A stretch of DNA of 64,000 nucleotides from Mycobacterium saskatchewanense (lineage in GTDB: Bacteria; Actinomycetota; Actinomycetes; Mycobacteriales; Mycobacteriaceae), in assembly GCF_010729105.1 (NCBI RefSeq), contig NZ_AP022573.1, positions 5,270,001 to 5,334,000 on the forward strand. The letters are read 5' to 3'. The notes beneath the pieces were generated by a model. It did no database searches and was not told the origin of the DNA. It worked only from the letters and a program-made list of their open reading frames with translations. The first letter of the stretch is position 1, and every line of letters starts with the position of its first letter. Of this stretch, positions 1-9,540 are shown piece by piece. Both the position numbers and the translations under genes were made by a program.

Positions 1-2
1 CC

Positions 3-836
3 CGCTTCGACGAGCTGGCCGCCGATTTCGTCCGGATGTGCCGCGGCCGGGGCTGGCAGATCATCGTGCTGGCCGGCGGTGAGCGCCACTTGCGGTTGTG
101 GCGCAAGGAGACGGTGGGGCAGCCGATGCTGGCCGTGCCGATCGGGCGCGACGTCGTGGTCAATGTCCGCCACTTCACGCTGAAGGGCCGCCGCTATCGC
201 AACCTGCGCCAGGCGGTGCAGCGCACCCATAACTGCGGGGTGACAACGGAAATCGTCGACGAGCAGCGCCTCGGCGACGCGCTGACCGCCGAGCTGACCG
301 AGGTGCTGTACGCCGCCCACCGCGCCGCCCGCACCGAGCGCGGCTTCTGCATGAACCTCGACGGGGCCCTGCAGGGCCGCTTCCCCGGCGTCAGGCTGGC
401 CATCGCCCGCGACCGGTCCGGGCGGGTGGTCGCCTTTCACCGGTACGCGACCGCGGGCCAGGGTTCCGAGGTCAGCCTCGACGTGCCGTTCCGCCGCCCA
501 GAGGCCCCCAACGGCGTCGACGAGCGGCTCACCGTCGATATGATAACGAACGCGAAAGACCTTGGTGCGGAGCGCGTTTCGCTGGCCTTCGCGGCGTTCC
601 CGGAGATTTTTGAGGCCGCGGACCCCGGCCTGCCGCAGCGGGTCGCGCTGCGGCTGATCCACCTGCTCGACCCGCTGATCCGGCTCGAGTCGCTGTACCG
701 GTACCTGCGCAAGTTCCACGCATTGTCGGACCGGCGATACGTGGTGTTGTGCGCCCACCACATCCCGGCGGCGCTCATGGTGCTGCTGTCGCTGGAGTTC
801 GTCCCGCGCCCACGCCACCTGCGGCCGATCAGCTAG
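3..836 (+). CDS. DUF2156 / lysyl-phosphatidylglycerol synthase-like C-terminal domain (partial)
   Basis: The frame is open from base 3 and has no start, so the N-terminus lies outside the window; 277 residues are visible. The end matches the C-terminal GNAT-like fold of DUF2156 proteins, the domain shared with MprF/LysX phosphatidylglycerol aminoacyltransferases. Supporting features are the GFCMNLDG stretch, a SLAFAAFPE strand about two thirds of the way along, and the closing SLYRYLRKF...RRYVV block typical of the family. Whether the missing part contains membrane helices cannot be seen. By family, the role is transfer of an aminoacyl group to a lipid or another envelope acceptor, but many DUF2156 proteins have no known substrate. 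The gene is convergent with the next one, and a dispersed intergenic repeat lies between them. Confidence 0.7.
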   Translation, partial: RFDELAADFVRMCRGRGWQIIVLAGGERHLRLWRKETVGQPMLAVPIGRDVVVNVRHFTLKGRRYRNLRQAVQRTHNCGVTTEIVDEQRLGDALTAELTEVLYAAHRAARTERGFCMNLDGALQGRFPGVRLAIARDRSGRVVAFHRYATAGQGSEVSLDVPFRRPEAPNGVDERLTVDMITNAKDLGAERVSLAFAAFPEIFEAADPGLPQRVALRLIHLLDPLIRLESLYRYLRKFHALSDRRYVVLCAHHIPAALMVLLSLEFVPRPRHLRPIS

Positions 837-855
837 CCGCTAGGGTGGCGCCAGC

Positions 856-925
856 GCCGAGGTCGCTGTGCGGGTCGTGCTTTTCGACGAATCGCGACCA
901 CCGCGGCAATCTCGGCGCCGAATGG
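856..925. repeat. Dispersed intergenic repeat, copy A
   Basis: About 70 bases between two convergent genes. They align by eye with 9368-9440 and more loosely with 29596-29670. The shared core reads gtgctt...tcgcgacca..gcggcaatctcgg. All three copies lie just after a stop codon, which suggests a 3'-end element such as a terminator or RNA-processing site rather than a gene. Confidence 0.5.
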
Positions 926-946
926 GCGCTCTCGGCGTCGAGCTGC

Positions 947-1366
947 TTACTGCTCTTGCGGCACGCCGAATCGGAACCGCCGGCCCGTGACCGTCTCTGG
1001 GATGATCCGCACGAAGTGGGACTTCTCCGTCGAGGTCCAGGGCAGAACCTGGGCGCGTTCGGCGTCCTCGAGCTCCTCGAAGGTATGCAGCGAACGGGCG
1101 GTGCCCTTGATGATCACGCTCCAGCCCTCCGCGACGTTGTGGTCGTCGACCTCGAACAGCACGTGATTGTTGATCGCGGTGCTGACCAGCTTGGTGCCCT
1201 CCGCCGTGCGGAACAGCACGGTGCGTCGCTGGACGGCGTAGTTGACCGGGAATATCTCGGGATGACCGTCGACGCTGGTGACCAGCCGTCCCAACGTCAC
1301 CCCCGAGATCAAGTCCCAGCATTCGCTCACCGGCAGGATATTGATTCCGTCATCGATTATCGACAT
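947..1366 (-). CDS. Pyridoxamine 5'-phosphate oxidase-fold (FMN/F420-binding) protein
   Basis: 139 residues starting at an ATG preceded by AAGGGGA. A longer open frame upstream is a shadow of the neighbouring nitroreductase. The sequence fits the small split-barrel family related to pyridoxamine 5'-phosphate oxidase: a LGRLVTSVDGHPEIFPVNYAV block (residues about 25-45), FRTAEGTKL, and a central VIIKGTAR strand. Members bind FMN, F420 or haem and several belong to the M. tuberculosis DosR regulon (Rv0080, Rv3129). The gene lies 128 bases downstream of an Acg-type nitroreductase on the same strand. The gap contains GGGACCAAAGTTGTT (1465-1479), a possible weak DosR half-site. The substrate is unknown; it may be a flavin-linked reductase or a cofactor store. 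Confidence 0.75.
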   Translation of the reverse strand: MSIIDDGINILPVSECWDLISGVTLGRLVTSVDGHPEIFPVNYAVQRRTVLFRTAEGTKLVSTAINNHVLFEVDDHNVAEGWSVIIKGTARSLHTFEELEDAERAQVLPWTSTEKSHFVRIIPETVTGRRFRFGVPQEQ

Positions 1367-1494
1367 CAACCGTCCCCTTGTGAAGGTTTGTGAAAGCCAT
1401 TGATATGCAACCAGTTTATTGGCACGGCCTGGCAAAGACGCCGGCCGAAGGTCATGCCCCGCAGGGACCAAAGTTGTTCGACCACGGACCGGAC

Positions 1495-2472
1495 CTAGCG
1501 AATCTCGAGGACATCGCGCAGCGGACGCCGCGGGGTCGGCGCCGGCGGGCGTTCCGTCGCCGGCGCTATTCCGGCGCGGACCAGCACCTGCGGCTGCCCG
1601 CGTTCGTCGAGCAGGCTGCGCACGATGTCCCGGCTCTCGTCCACCTCGATCAGATGGGTCAGGGTGCAGGTCGCTATGAATGCCGTCGTGCACTCGAGCA
1701 ACAACGCGGACAGTGCCTCGCCGCACCGCAACAGGTCTGTCCGGGTGTCGTCCGGGGTGGACAGGACGAGGATCTTCGACCAGTCCGCCTTGACCGCGGG
1801 CCGCCGATCCTGGTGACCCCGGACCGGGAACTCGCGCCCCACGTCGACCCGGTGGCGTTCCTTGTCGGATACGAGCGCGCTCGGCGGCACGCCGTCGGCC
1901 AGGGCGAAAGGTGAGGTCCACCACTCGAGTTCGGCGTGATAAGAGGCGTCGTCGCCGCGAATTATCTCGGTCAGTTGGGAGGCCTTGGCCAGCAGCGGCC
2001 GCACGTCGTCGGAGAGCACGTCCAATGCCACCGGGCCGTCGCTGAAGGCTTCGCGCAGGACGGGCTCGAACAGGTCCCAGTAGGTGGGCCGTCCCAGTGG
2101 CAGGCGGTCGGTCCTGCGCTGCAGAATCGCCCGAGCGCGGTCGCGCTGGGCGCCGGTCACACCAGCCGTGGGCCGGAACTCGATCGATGCCACGTGGTCC
2201 GGGTCATGCGGGTCGGGAAACCGGGTGATCACCGAATCCCATCCGGCGGCAAGCATGGCGACGCGAAGGTGGTCCAGCACGACGCCGCAACTGAGGATCG
2301 TTTCCCGTCCCAACCTGTCCGTGCCCGGCACCGTGCGATGACGATCGACGAAGAGGTGCAGAACCCCACCCTCGAAGACCCACCGCCACGGCTGGCTGTT
2401 GTGCACCGACGGGGCCCGGCAAGCCAGGTGCACCACCTTCTGCAGCACTCGGGTCTCCACCGTCGTCTGCAT
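1495..2472 (-). CDS. Acg-family nitroreductase-fold protein (paralog 1)
   Basis: 325 residues, close to the 331 of M. tuberculosis Acg (Rv2032) and the related Rv3127 and Rv3131. It carries the family signature [15 protein letters not shown] at residues 18-32, the IIRG..ASYHAELEWWTSPF region, and the C-terminal RRPLRDVLEIR tail. It is one of three Acg paralogs in this window. Acg proteins have a doubled nitroreductase fold and bind FMN; they have been proposed to store flavin during dormancy rather than reduce nitro compounds. Two DosR-like boxes precede the start, so it probably has its own promoter although it follows the acp gene on the same strand. Confidence 0.85.
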   Translation of the reverse strand: MQTTVETRVLQKVVHLACRAPSVHNSQPWRWVFEGGVLHLFVDRHRTVPGTDRLGRETILSCGVVLDHLRVAMLAAGWDSVITRFPDPHDPDHVASIEFRPTAGVTGAQRDRARAILQRRTDRLPLGRPTYWDLFEPVLREAFSDGPVALDVLSDDVRPLLAKASQLTEIIRGDDASYHAELEWWTSPFALADGVPPSALVSDKERHRVDVGREFPVRGHQDRRPAVKADWSKILVLSTPDDTRTDLLRCGEALSALLLECTTAFIATCTLTHLIEVDESRDIVRSLLDERGQPQVLVRAGIAPATERPPAPTPRRPLRDVLEIR

Positions 2473-2530
2473 GAGCTCAACCTGCCTTCCGGTTTGTCAT
2501 CCACGGTACGGCGCAGCAAACTTCGGGCCA

Positions 2531-2568
2531 AGGGCCGTTCGTCCCCGCCGGCAGGGCCGTTCGGCTGC
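2531..2568 (-). promoter_or_regulatory. Paired DosR-like boxes upstream of Acg paralog 1
   Basis: On the minus strand 2531-2546 reads GGGGACGAACGGCCCT, a GGGAC-N4-GGCCC palindrome of the DosR type. A second, weaker copy (CAGCCGAACGGCCCTG) lies 21 bases away at 2552-2567. Paired boxes at this spacing are common in the DosR regulon. Position, about 60-95 bases before the start codon, fits. Confidence 0.5.
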
Positions 2569-2600
2569 AAAAGCCCCCGACGGGTCCAATGGCGGCCCGC

Positions 2601-2864
2601 TCACTCGCCGGGCCGGGACGCGTTCTTGTCCACGTAGCCGACGACATCGGCCAGGGTCCGCAGCGAGGCGTAGTCCGCCTCGGGAATGTCGACGTTCAAC
2701 CGCTTGTGGATGCCGCGCAGAAAGCTGAGCCAGTCCATGGAATCGAGGTCGACCTGGTCGCGCAGCAGCACGTCATCGCTGATGTCATCGGGCTCGACTT
2801 CCGGTGCGATGCTGGTCAAAACGGACAGCACCACCGACCGGGTGTCTTCATTCGTCGTCGTCAT
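2601..2864 (-). CDS. Acyl carrier protein
   Basis: An 87-residue acidic protein with the 4'-phosphopantetheine attachment motif DLDSMDW; the modified serine is Ser42. It contains the usual helix-loop pattern (EPDDISDDVLLRD before, LRTLADVVGYVD after). It begins 6 bases after the E2 stop codon, so it is the last gene of the ligase-E1 alpha-E1 beta-E2-acp operon. A free ACP next to a complete 2-oxoacid dehydrogenase is unusual. It suggests that acyl groups made by the complex or ligase are moved to a carrier for condensation or transfer. It is not the housekeeping AcpM type, which has a long C-terminal extension. The partner could be the KAS III pair at 27.6-29.6 kb, but that is inference. Confidence 0.85.
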   Translation of the reverse strand: MTTTNEDTRSVVLSVLTSIAPEVEPDDISDDVLLRDQVDLDSMDWLSFLRGIHKRLNVDIPEADYASLRTLADVVGYVDKNASRPGE

Positions 2865-2870
2865 GGCACA

Positions 2871-4073
2871 TCACTTCTCCAAGAGGTCGGGCTGTTGCAG
2901 CAACTCGTTGATGGCGCCGAGGAAGAGCGCGCCGCGGTGTCCGTCGCTGGCCCGGTGGTCGGCGGCCAGGGTGGCGTGCACGGTCGGGACGATCCGGATG
3001 CCGTTGTCGATGACCCGGACGCGCTGGGCCGGCTGGCCGAACCCGACGATGCCGACCTGCGGCGGGTAGATCACCCCGAAGACCGCGTCGACGCCCTTGT
3101 CGCCCAGGTTGGTGACGGTGATAGTCGGGTCCGACATCTCCGAACTCCGCAGCGAGAAGGAGCGCGCCCGCGCGACGAGATTGGTGAGGTCGTCCATCAA
3201 CTCGTCGAGCTTCTTGTCCGGCACATCGTGGATGGCCGGCGCCACGAGGCCGCCTCCGCGCAGCGAGATCCCGACGCCGACGTGCACGCCGGTCGCGGGC
3301 TCGAACCCGTCTTCCCGCCAAAATCCGTTGAATTCGCCAAATCGCTGCGCGGCGAGACCGACGGCCTTGAGCAGCAGAACCGCCGGCAGGACCCGTTCAT
3401 CGATGGAGCGCTGGGCATTTCGCGCGGTCAGCCAGGTCAGCGATTTCTCCAGCACGATCTCGTCAGTGAGGTAGTAGTGCGGTATCTCCCGCTTGGACCG
3501 GCTCATGGCGGCGGCGATCGACTTGCGCATCTGCGCCGCTCGATCGGCGCCCGATCTGGTCGCCGCAGTGGTCGCCGGCTTGGCCGGTTCCCGGACGGCG
3601 GCGGCGTGCTCGACGTCGTTGATGGTGACGGCCCCCTGCGGACCCGTGCCTGTCACGGCGCCGAGATCGACGCTCAGGCTCTGCGCCAGGCGGCGTGCCG
3701 CCGGCGAGACCCAGCGGCGATGCCCGGGCGCGGTGGGGGTACCCGGGCGGCCGACGGGTGCGGACGGCGCCGGCGCAGCGGGTGCCTTCGCGGCGGCGCG
3801 CGCCGCCGCCCGGGGCCGCCGCTTCTCGGCGCGCTCGCCGGGTGCCAGCAGGATGGCCAACGGCGTTCCGACCTGGACGGTTTCACCGACCGGAACGAGT
3901 AGCTCGCCGACCGTGCCCTCCTGCCAGCATTCGACCTCGACGGCGGCCTTGGTGGTCTCGACGACGGCCACGATCTGGCCGCGCGCAACCTTGTCGCCCG
4001 GCTTGACCAGCCATTCGTTCAGGGTGCCCTCGTCCATGTCGGAACCGAGTGCGGGCATGGTGAATTCGATCAT
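2871..4073 (-). CDS. 2-oxoacid dehydrogenase complex E2 (dihydrolipoyl acyltransferase)
   Basis: 400 residues in the standard E2 order. A single lipoyl domain occupies residues 1-76, with the lipoylated Lys42 in ETTKA. An Ala/Pro-rich linker follows, then a peripheral subunit-binding domain at about 118-160 (SPAARRLAQ...[13 protein letters not shown]) and a CoA-dependent acyltransferase catalytic domain at about 180-400. The active-site motif DHRASDG supplies His373 and Asp377. The ATG overlaps the E1 beta stop by 4 bases, so translation is coupled. No E3 (lipoamide dehydrogenase) is nearby; the complex would have to borrow it. Pyruvate, acetoin or a branched-chain oxoacid are all possible substrates and sequence alone does not decide. 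M. tuberculosis Rv1734c (DosR regulon) is, from memory, similar to an E2 C-terminus and may be a remnant of this gene. Confidence 0.9.
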   Translation of the reverse strand: MIEFTMPALGSDMDEGTLNEWLVKPGDKVARGQIVAVVETTKAAVEVECWQEGTVGELLVPVGETVQVGTPLAILLAPGERAEKRRPRAAARAAAKAPAAPAPSAPVGRPGTPTAPGHRRWVSPAARRLAQSLSVDLGAVTGTGPQGAVTINDVEHAAAVREPAKPATTAATRSGADRAAQMRKSIAAAMSRSKREIPHYYLTDEIVLEKSLTWLTARNAQRSIDERVLPAVLLLKAVGLAAQRFGEFNGFWREDGFEPATGVHVGVGISLRGGGLVAPAIHDVPDKKLDELMDDLTNLVARARSFSLRSSEMSDPTITVTNLGDKGVDAVFGVIYPPQVGIVGFGQPAQRVRVIDNGIRIVPTVHATLAADHRASDGHRGALFLGAINELLQQPDLLEK

Positions 4074-5047
4074 GACGGGTCACCGAACAACCCGTGCACG
4101 GCGGCGACGATGGCCGCGGTCTGGGGCAGGGCGGCCTGCTCCAGATGCTTCGCATAAGGCATGGGGACCTCGGCGCTGCACACCCGGGCCACCGGCGCGT
4201 CCAGGTCGTAGAAGGCGCCCTCCATCACCCGCGCGCTGACCTCCGCGGCCAGGCTCCCGCTGCGCCACGCCTCGTCGATGACCACGGCGCGGTGGGTTTT
4301 GCGGACGGACCCGAGGACGGTGTCGTCGTCGAGCGGGCGTAGTACCCGCAAATCGATGACTTCGCAGTCGATTCCGGCCAGCGACAGCTCGTTGGCCGCG
4401 TCGAGGGCCTTCCAGAGCGATCCGCCGTAAGCGATGATCGTCGCGTCGGTGCCGCTGCGCCGGACCGCCGCCCGCGAGATGTCGGTGGGGGCGAGGGCCT
4501 CGACGTCGGCGGAGGTGTTGTAGAGCTGGACGTGCTCGAAGATCAGCACCGGGTCGGGGTCCGCCAGGGCGGGGCCCAGCATGCCGTACGCGTCTTCGAC
4601 GGTGGCCGGGGCGACCACCTTGATGCCGGGGATGTGGGCGTACCACGGCTCCAGGCTGTGCGAGTGCTGGGCGGCGAGCTGGCGGCCCGCGCCGGTCGCC
4701 ATCCGCACGACGACGGGGACGGAGAATTGCCCGCCGGACATGTGGCGAAGGGCCGCAGCGGTATTGACGATCTGATCGAGCGCGAGCAGGCTGAAGTTCA
4801 CCGTCATGACCTCGACGATCGGCCGCAACCCGCCCAGGGCCGCGCCGATCCCGATGCCGACGAAGCCCAGCTCCGACAGCGGGGTGTCGCGAACCCGATC
4901 GGGACCGAAGTCCTCCAGCAGGCCCTTGGATGCGGCATAGGTCCCGCCGTACCGGCCGACGTCTTCACCCATCAGCAGGACGCGCGGGTCGTCGCGCAGG
5001 GCATCGCGCAACCCGTCGTGCACGGCGGTCCGGTAGGTGGTCTTCAT
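4070..5047 (-). CDS. 2-oxoacid dehydrogenase E1 component, beta subunit
   Basis: 325 residues, starting [13 protein letters not shown]. The start overlaps the E1 alpha stop by 4 bases; a longer open frame extending to 5752 is antisense or alternate-frame shadow. Family features are [10 protein letters not shown] (residues about 26-35), [32 protein letters not shown] and the transketolase C-terminal domain with [15 protein letters not shown] and [10 protein letters not shown]. It pairs with the alpha subunit to bind thiamine diphosphate and decarboxylate a 2-oxoacid, passing the acyl group to lipoyl-E2. The [18 protein letters not shown] segment resembles pyruvate/acetoin-type E1 beta proteins, so pyruvate or acetoin are the best guesses. 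Confidence 0.9.
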   Translation of the reverse strand: MKTTYRTAVHDGLRDALRDDPRVLLMGEDVGRYGGTYAASKGLLEDFGPDRVRDTPLSELGFVGIGIGAALGGLRPIVEVMTVNFSLLALDQIVNTAAALRHMSGGQFSVPVVVRMATGAGRQLAAQHSHSLEPWYAHIPGIKVVAPATVEDAYGMLGPALADPDPVLIFEHVQLYNTSADVEALAPTDISRAAVRRSGTDATIIAYGGSLWKALDAANELSLAGIDCEVIDLRVLRPLDDDTVLGSVRKTHRAVVIDEAWRSGSLAAEVSARVMEGAFYDLDAPVARVCSAEVPMPYAKHLEQAALPQTAAIVAAVHGLFGDPS

Positions 5048-6021
5048 CGCGTCACCTCCGCCGCGGGTGTCAGCACGTCCCGCTCGAGGTCCGCGGCGTC
5101 CTCCCACGTTCCGGCCTCGGCGAACGCCACCGCCGCCTCGATTTCGGCCGCGGCGGCGTCCTCGATCTGGCTCACGTCGGACTCCGAGAGCGTGCCGTTG
5201 GCCAGGCTGCGCTCGGTGAAGGATCGGATGGGGTCGCGCTCGCGCCACCGTTCCACCTCGTCCTTGTCGCGGTACAGCTCCGGGTCGAACATCGAGTGCG
5301 CGCGGAACCGATAGGTGCGGAACTCGATGAAGAACGGTCCGCCGGTGTCCCGGACGTGGTCGACGCCCTCTTGCGCGGCGGCGTGGCAGGCCTCGACGTC
5401 CATGCCGTCGACGGCCAGGGTCGGGACGCGGTACGACGCCGCCTTGACGGTGAGATCGGTCTGCGACTGTGCGCGGTCCAGCGCGGTGCCCATCGCGTAA
5501 AGGTTGTTCTCGCAGCAGAACAACACCGGCAGGTGCCATAGCGCGGCCATGTTCAACGACTCGTGAAACGCGCCCTCGGCGACCGCCCCGTCGCCGAAGT
5601 AGCAGGCGGTGACCCGCTTTTGCCGCAGCATGGCGTCGGCCAGCGCGATGCCGACCGCCAGCGGCAGGCCGCCGGCGACGATCGCGTTGCCCCCGTAGAA
5701 CCGCTTGGACGCGTCGAACAGGTGCATCGACCCGCCGCGGCCGCGCGAGCACCCCTCCTGCTTGCCGAACATCTCAGCCATGATCGACGTCATCGGGATG
5801 CCCCGCAGCAGCGCATGGGCGTGCTCACGGTAGGTCGCGACCACCGCGTCGTCGTCGGCGAGCGCTCGCAGCGACCCGGCGGCGACGGCCTCTTCACCGA
5901 CATAGAGGTGCAGGAATCCGCGGATCTTGGCCGCGCTGTAGAGCTCCGCGCACTTCTCTTCCATGCGGCGGACGCGGATCATGTCGGACAACAGCTCGTG
6001 GGCCAGTTTCGTGTCGGTCAC
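5044..6021 (-). CDS. 2-oxoacid dehydrogenase E1 component, alpha subunit
   Basis: 325 residues. The thiamine diphosphate motif starts at GDGAVAEG (Gly143) and ends at FCCENN about 30 residues later. [11 protein letters not shown] (residues 94-103), [11 protein letters not shown] and the [13 protein letters not shown] phosphorylation-loop region are typical of PDH and acetoin dehydrogenase alpha subunits. It overlaps the ligase stop codon by 4 bases at its start and the beta subunit by 4 bases at its end, giving a fully coupled operon. The predicted reaction is oxidative decarboxylation of pyruvate (or a related oxoacid or acetoin) to acyl-lipoyl-E2. Mycobacteria normally use AceE (homodimeric E1) for pyruvate, so this is an additional complex, here in dormancy context. 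Confidence 0.9.
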   Translation of the reverse strand: MTDTKLAHELLSDMIRVRRMEEKCAELYSAAKIRGFLHLYVGEEAVAAGSLRALADDDAVVATYREHAHALLRGIPMTSIMAEMFGKQEGCSRGRGGSMHLFDASKRFYGGNAIVAGGLPLAVGIALADAMLRQKRVTACYFGDGAVAEGAFHESLNMAALWHLPVLFCCENNLYAMGTALDRAQSQTDLTVKAASYRVPTLAVDGMDVEACHAAAQEGVDHVRDTGGPFFIEFRTYRFRAHSMFDPELYRDKDEVERWRERDPIRSFTERSLANGTLSESDVSQIEDAAAAEIEAAVAFAEAGTWEDAADLERDVLTPAAEVTR

Positions 6022-7826
6022 GACGGAACACCTTCGGCGTGTTGGGCGGGCTGTCGCTCGATCGTGGAGGTATCGCCCTCTGGCAGCCCGAGTTCGCGGG
6101 CCTTCAGCAGGCGCCGCATGATCTTGCCGCTGCTGGTGTGGGGCAGCGAGTCGACGAACTCCAACTCTTTGGGCGCCACCGCCGCCCCGAGCCGTTTGCG
6201 CGCGTGGCCGATCAGCTCCAGCCGCAGGTCGTCGTCGCCGACCACTCCGTTCTTGAGCATGACGAAGGCCTTGATCATCTCGCCGACGGTCGGATCCGGC
6301 TTGCCGATGACCGCCGCCTCGGCCACCGCCGGATGGTCGGTCAGCGCGCTTTCGACCTCGAACGGCCCGATCAGGTGTCCGGCGGACTTAATCACGTCGT
6401 CTTTGCGCCCGACGAACCAGAAGTAACCGTCGGCGTCCTTCTTCGCGAGGTCGCCCGTCAGATACAGCCCGTCGGCGAACGACTTCCGGTAGCGCTCCGC
6501 GGCATTCAGGTAGCCGCGAAACATCGAGGGCCATCCCGGCCTGAGGGCAAGCTCACCCTCGACGTCCGGTTCGTCGACGACTTCCGTTGCACCGCAATCG
6601 GTCTGGCGCACGATGTACGCGTCGATCCCCGGCAGCGGCCGACCCATCGAGCCCGGTTTGATGTCGAACGCCGGGGTGTTGGCGATCATGATGCCGCCCG
6701 TCTCGGTCTGCCACCAGTTATCGTGAATCGGCAGTCCCAGCACCCGCTTCCCCCACCACACGGCCTCCGGGTTGAGAGGTTCCCCCACGCTGGCGATGAA
6801 GCGCAGCCGCGGAAAGCGGTACTGCGCCGGTAATTCCGGGCCGGCCTTGATCAGCATCCGGATCGCGGTCGGCGCCGTGTACCACACCGACACCGCCTGA
6901 TCCTGAAGGATGCGGTACCACCGTTCGGCGTCGAACTCGGCCTGGTCGACGATGGAGGTGACCCCGTGCAGCAGGGGGCTGATGATGCCATAGGAGGTGC
7001 CCGTCACCCAGCCGGGATCGGCCGTGCACCAATAGATGTCGTCCGGGTGGAGGTCGAGCGCGTAGAGGCCGGTGACGTAGTGCATCGCGACCGCGCCGTG
7101 AACGTGGATGGCGCCCTTGGGTGTGCCGGTGGTGCCGCTGGTGAAGTGCAGCAGGGCCGGGTCGTCGGCGGTGGTCGGCTCGATCGGCGCGTTCTCGTCC
7201 GCGGCGTCCATCCGACGCCAGAAGTTCAGCGTCCCGGTCGGGGGATCACCGGCCTTGTCGTCGTCGACGACGAGGACGTGCCGCACCGACGGCAGCCGGT
7301 CGCGAATCTTCGCGATCTTGCGCTGATAGATCGCCCTCGTGGTCACCAGGACGTCGGCCTGCCCGATGTTGACCCGGGTGGCGATCGGCTCGGGGCCGAA
7401 GGCGGAGAACAGCGGCGAGACGACGCTGCCGTTGCGCAACGCGCCGAGCATCGCGATGTAGAGCTCGGGGCAGCGGCCCATGATCGTGAAGACCCGGTCG
7501 CCCTTGTTGATGCCCAGCGAGCGCAGGACGCTTGAAAAGCGTTTGGTGAGCCCGCCGAGTTCGCCGTAGCTGATGTCGCGGGTGGTTACGGAGCCATCCC
7601 AGCCCTGGTCGGCGACGAACCGCAGTGCGGCACGGGTGGCCCCCGGCCCCGCCGCCTTGCTGAGATGTCTGTCGACCGCCGCGTAGGCAATGTTGCACCT
7701 GCCGGGCCCCATGCCCTCGCACAACGCCGGCACGTCGGCCCACCGGAACTGCGCCCGGGCTTGCGCATAGTCGGTGAGGTTGGGCGGGACGCCGAGGTCG
7801 TGTTGCGTCTTGCGGATGACGTCCAT
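6018..7826 (-). CDS. Acetyl-CoA synthetase-like AMP-forming acyl-CoA ligase
   Basis: 602 residues from the ATG at 7826, which has AAGGAA about ten bases upstream; longer frames reach 8237 but run into the divergent promoter region. ANL-superfamily motifs are clear: [13 protein letters not shown] (P-loop), [10 protein letters not shown] (A5, characteristic of acetyl-CoA synthetases), LYLTGDL (A7), [16 protein letters not shown] (A8) and the catalytic Lys in SGKIMRR near residue 573. The protein is shorter at the N-terminus than Acs and closer to the AcsA type. It would make acetyl-CoA or another short acyl-CoA through an acyl-AMP. It is the first gene of the E1 alpha-E1 beta-E2-acp operon and is divergent from an Acg-type gene. 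Confidence 0.85.
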   Translation of the reverse strand: MDVIRKTQHDLGVPPNLTDYAQARAQFRWADVPALCEGMGPGRCNIAYAAVDRHLSKAAGPGATRAALRFVADQGWDGSVTTRDISYGELGGLTKRFSSVLRSLGINKGDRVFTIMGRCPELYIAMLGALRNGSVVSPLFSAFGPEPIATRVNIGQADVLVTTRAIYQRKIAKIRDRLPSVRHVLVVDDDKAGDPPTGTLNFWRRMDAADENAPIEPTTADDPALLHFTSGTTGTPKGAIHVHGAVAMHYVTGLYALDLHPDDIYWCTADPGWVTGTSYGIISPLLHGVTSIVDQAEFDAERWYRILQDQAVSVWYTAPTAIRMLIKAGPELPAQYRFPRLRFIASVGEPLNPEAVWWGKRVLGLPIHDNWWQTETGGIMIANTPAFDIKPGSMGRPLPGIDAYIVRQTDCGATEVVDEPDVEGELALRPGWPSMFRGYLNAAERYRKSFADGLYLTGDLAKKDADGYFWFVGRKDDVIKSAGHLIGPFEVESALTDHPAVAEAAVIGKPDPTVGEMIKAFVMLKNGVVGDDDLRLELIGHARKRLGAAVAPKELEFVDSLPHTSSGKIMRRLLKARELGLPEGDTSTIERQPAQHAEGVPS

Positions 7827-7975
7827 ACCTGGTCCCGATTCCTTGTTGCTTGGCGCCTTCATCGTTTGCCGGGCGCGGGACGGCGCAATAGAGACGAAAG
7901 TCACCAGTCGCCGCCGCTTGTCCGCTGGGTGCTCGGTCCCCTGGCTGCTCGGTCCCTTGGGCATAAAGACGCGGC

Positions 7976-7995
7976 CCGGGGGACCAAGGACTCTG
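7976..7995 (+). promoter_or_regulatory. Weak DosR-like site between ligase operon and Acg paralog 2
   Basis: CCGGGGGACCAAGGACTCTG has one good GGGAC half and a poor second half. It lies about 65 bases before the nitroreductase start, where DosR boxes usually sit. Nearby, GGGACCGAGCA occurs twice on the minus strand (about 7941-7968), pointing at the ligase operon. Both are weak matches. Confidence 0.3.
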
Positions 7996-8055
7996 GCGTC
8001 GCGGGTCGGGCATGGTCGAGGGTCGATAGGACATGAGCCGGGAGAGGGGAAGGCG

Positions 8056-9039
8056 ATGACGCAGACGATGGTCGATACCGAGGTGGTCAAGAGGGCGGTG
8101 GAATTGGCGTGCCGCGCTCCCTCGCTGCACAACAGCCAGCCCTGGCGGTGGGTGGCCGGTGGCCCCACCGTCGACCTGTTCGCCGACCCGCACCGCATAG
8201 TGACCTCGACGGATGGCTCCGGCCGGCAGTCGATCATCAGCTGCGGGGCGGTGCTCGATCACTTCCGGGTCGCGATGGCCGCGGACGGTTGGGAGACCAC
8301 CGTCGACGCGTTCCCCAACCCGAATAACCTCGACCACCTCGCCGCGATCGACTTCGCCTGGTCCGACTACGTCGCCGAGGCCCGGCGCGATCGCGCCGCG
8401 GCGATCTCGCGCCGCCGCACCGATCGGCGCCCTTTTCGTGCACCGAAGGACTGGGCTTCGTTCGAGCCGGTGCTGCGCAGCGCGTTCGACAGCGATCTGG
8501 TCACCCTCGATGTGCTGGCCGACGATGCGCGACCCCGCCTGGTCGAGGCGTCCCGCCTCACCGAGGCTTTGCGCCGCTACGACGACCTCTACCACCACGA
8601 ATTGAGTTGGTGGACGGCGCCTTCCAGGGATGACGAGGGGATACCGGAAAGCGCGTTGCCATCCGACCTGCCGGGCAGCGGCGTCGAATTGAACCGCCGC
8701 TTCCCCGCCGAGGCCCACGCCCGGAAGAGTTCTGCCGGCAGCCCGGATGAGGCGAAGATCGTTGCGCTGTCGACGGCCGGTGACGCCCGGGTGGACGCGC
8801 TCAATGCGGGCCAGGCGCTGTCGGCGGTGCTGCTGGAATGCACCATGGCGGGACTGGCCACCTGCACGGTGACCCACATCACCGAACTGGCCGCCAGCCG
8901 CGACATCATCTCCGACCTGCTGCCCGACGCGTCGGGGGTGCCGCAGGTCCTCATCCGGGTGGGCGGCGCGCCGCCGACCAAGGTGGCCCCGGAGCCGACG
9001 CCCCGGCGGCCCCTGTGCGACGTGCTGGAGATCCGCTAG
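8056..9039 (+). CDS. Acg-family nitroreductase-fold protein (paralog 2)
   Basis: 327 residues from the ATG preceded by GGAGAGGGGAAGG; a longer open frame upstream has no support. It has the family block [15 protein letters not shown] at residues 18-32, [16 protein letters not shown], the [12 protein letters not shown] segment and a C-terminal [11 protein letters not shown] tail. It is clearly paralogous to the genes at 1495-2472 and 26534-27562. The probable role is binding or sequestering FMN under hypoxia, as proposed for Acg; nitroreduction is not assured because the family often lacks measurable activity. It is followed 43 bases later by a DUF1918 gene on the same strand. Confidence 0.85.
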   Translation: MTQTMVDTEVVKRAVELACRAPSLHNSQPWRWVAGGPTVDLFADPHRIVTSTDGSGRQSIISCGAVLDHFRVAMAADGWETTVDAFPNPNNLDHLAAIDFAWSDYVAEARRDRAAAISRRRTDRRPFRAPKDWASFEPVLRSAFDSDLVTLDVLADDARPRLVEASRLTEALRRYDDLYHHELSWWTAPSRDDEGIPESALPSDLPGSGVELNRRFPAEAHARKSSAGSPDEAKIVALSTAGDARVDALNAGQALSAVLLECTMAGLATCTVTHITELAASRDIISDLLPDASGVPQVLIRVGGAPPTKVAPEPTPRRPLCDVLEIR

Positions 9040-9082
9040 TCGGACCGAAATATCCTTCGCGACACGCAATAGGAGTAAGCAC

Positions 9083-9352
9083 ATGAAGGCCGACGTCGGG
9101 GACTGGCTCGTGATCAAGAGCGGCACGATCGGCCATCCGGATATGCGCGGGCTGATCACCGTGGTGCGCTCGCCGGACGGTGAGCCGCCCTACCGGGTCC
9201 AGTGGCTGGCCACCGGTGAGGAGGCGACCGTCTATCCCGGACCGGACGCGATCGTCGTCACCGCCGCCCAGCAGAAGGCCGCCGACGAGCGGGCTCGGTC
9301 GCGCTTCGCAGCGGTGCAGGCGGCGATCAGCGAGCGCGGCCACCGCGCTTAG
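9083..9352 (+). CDS. DUF1918 protein
   Basis: 89 residues, with AGGAGT before the ATG. The sequence is a clear DUF1918 member: KADVGDWLVIKSGTIG at the start, DMRGLITVVRSPDGEPPYRVQWL in the middle, then GEEATVYPGPDAIVV and a charged ADERARSRF helix. DUF1918 proteins are small SH3-like beta-barrel proteins found mainly in actinobacteria, often next to stress genes. Their function is unknown. It could be cotranscribed with the preceding nitroreductase. Confidence 0.85.
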   Translation: MKADVGDWLVIKSGTIGHPDMRGLITVVRSPDGEPPYRVQWLATGEEATVYPGPDAIVVTAAQQKAADERARSRFAAVQAAISERGHRA

Positions 9353-9367
9353 GTTCCGGGGCGCCGA

Positions 9368-9440
9368 CCGTCGAAATTGCGGCGCGGGCCGTGCTTTGCC
9401 GCTTGATCGCGACCATTGCGGCAATCTCGGTGCCGGGCGA
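9368..9440. repeat. Dispersed intergenic repeat, copy B
   Basis: This segment begins 16 bases after the DUF1918 stop. It shares the cgggccgtgctt...atcgcgaccattgcggcaatctcgg core with copy A at 856-925. It stands immediately upstream of a strong DosR box, so it separates two transcription units. Confidence 0.5.
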
Positions 9441-9463
9441 GCGGACCGCTTACACGCTGACAA

Positions 9464-9483
9464 AAGGGGACTTCAGTCCCTAG
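9464..9483 (+). promoter_or_regulatory. DosR box upstream of a 77-residue protein
   Basis: AAGGGGACTTCAGTCCCTAG contains a perfect GGGACTTNNGTCCC palindrome, one of the two best DosR matches in the window. It lies about 60 bases before the ATG at 9541. Confidence 0.85.
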
Positions 9484-9540
9484 TTTCGCTACCCCGGGTC
9501 CCGCCATGATGAGACCGCCCAGCAACCCGGAGGACGTCAA

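Noticed and set aside
947..1924. Extension of the PPOX-fold gene upstream to 1924
   Set aside because: Residues before the ATG at 1366 are alternate-frame sequence of the nitroreductase gene, and the ATG has a clear ribosome site.
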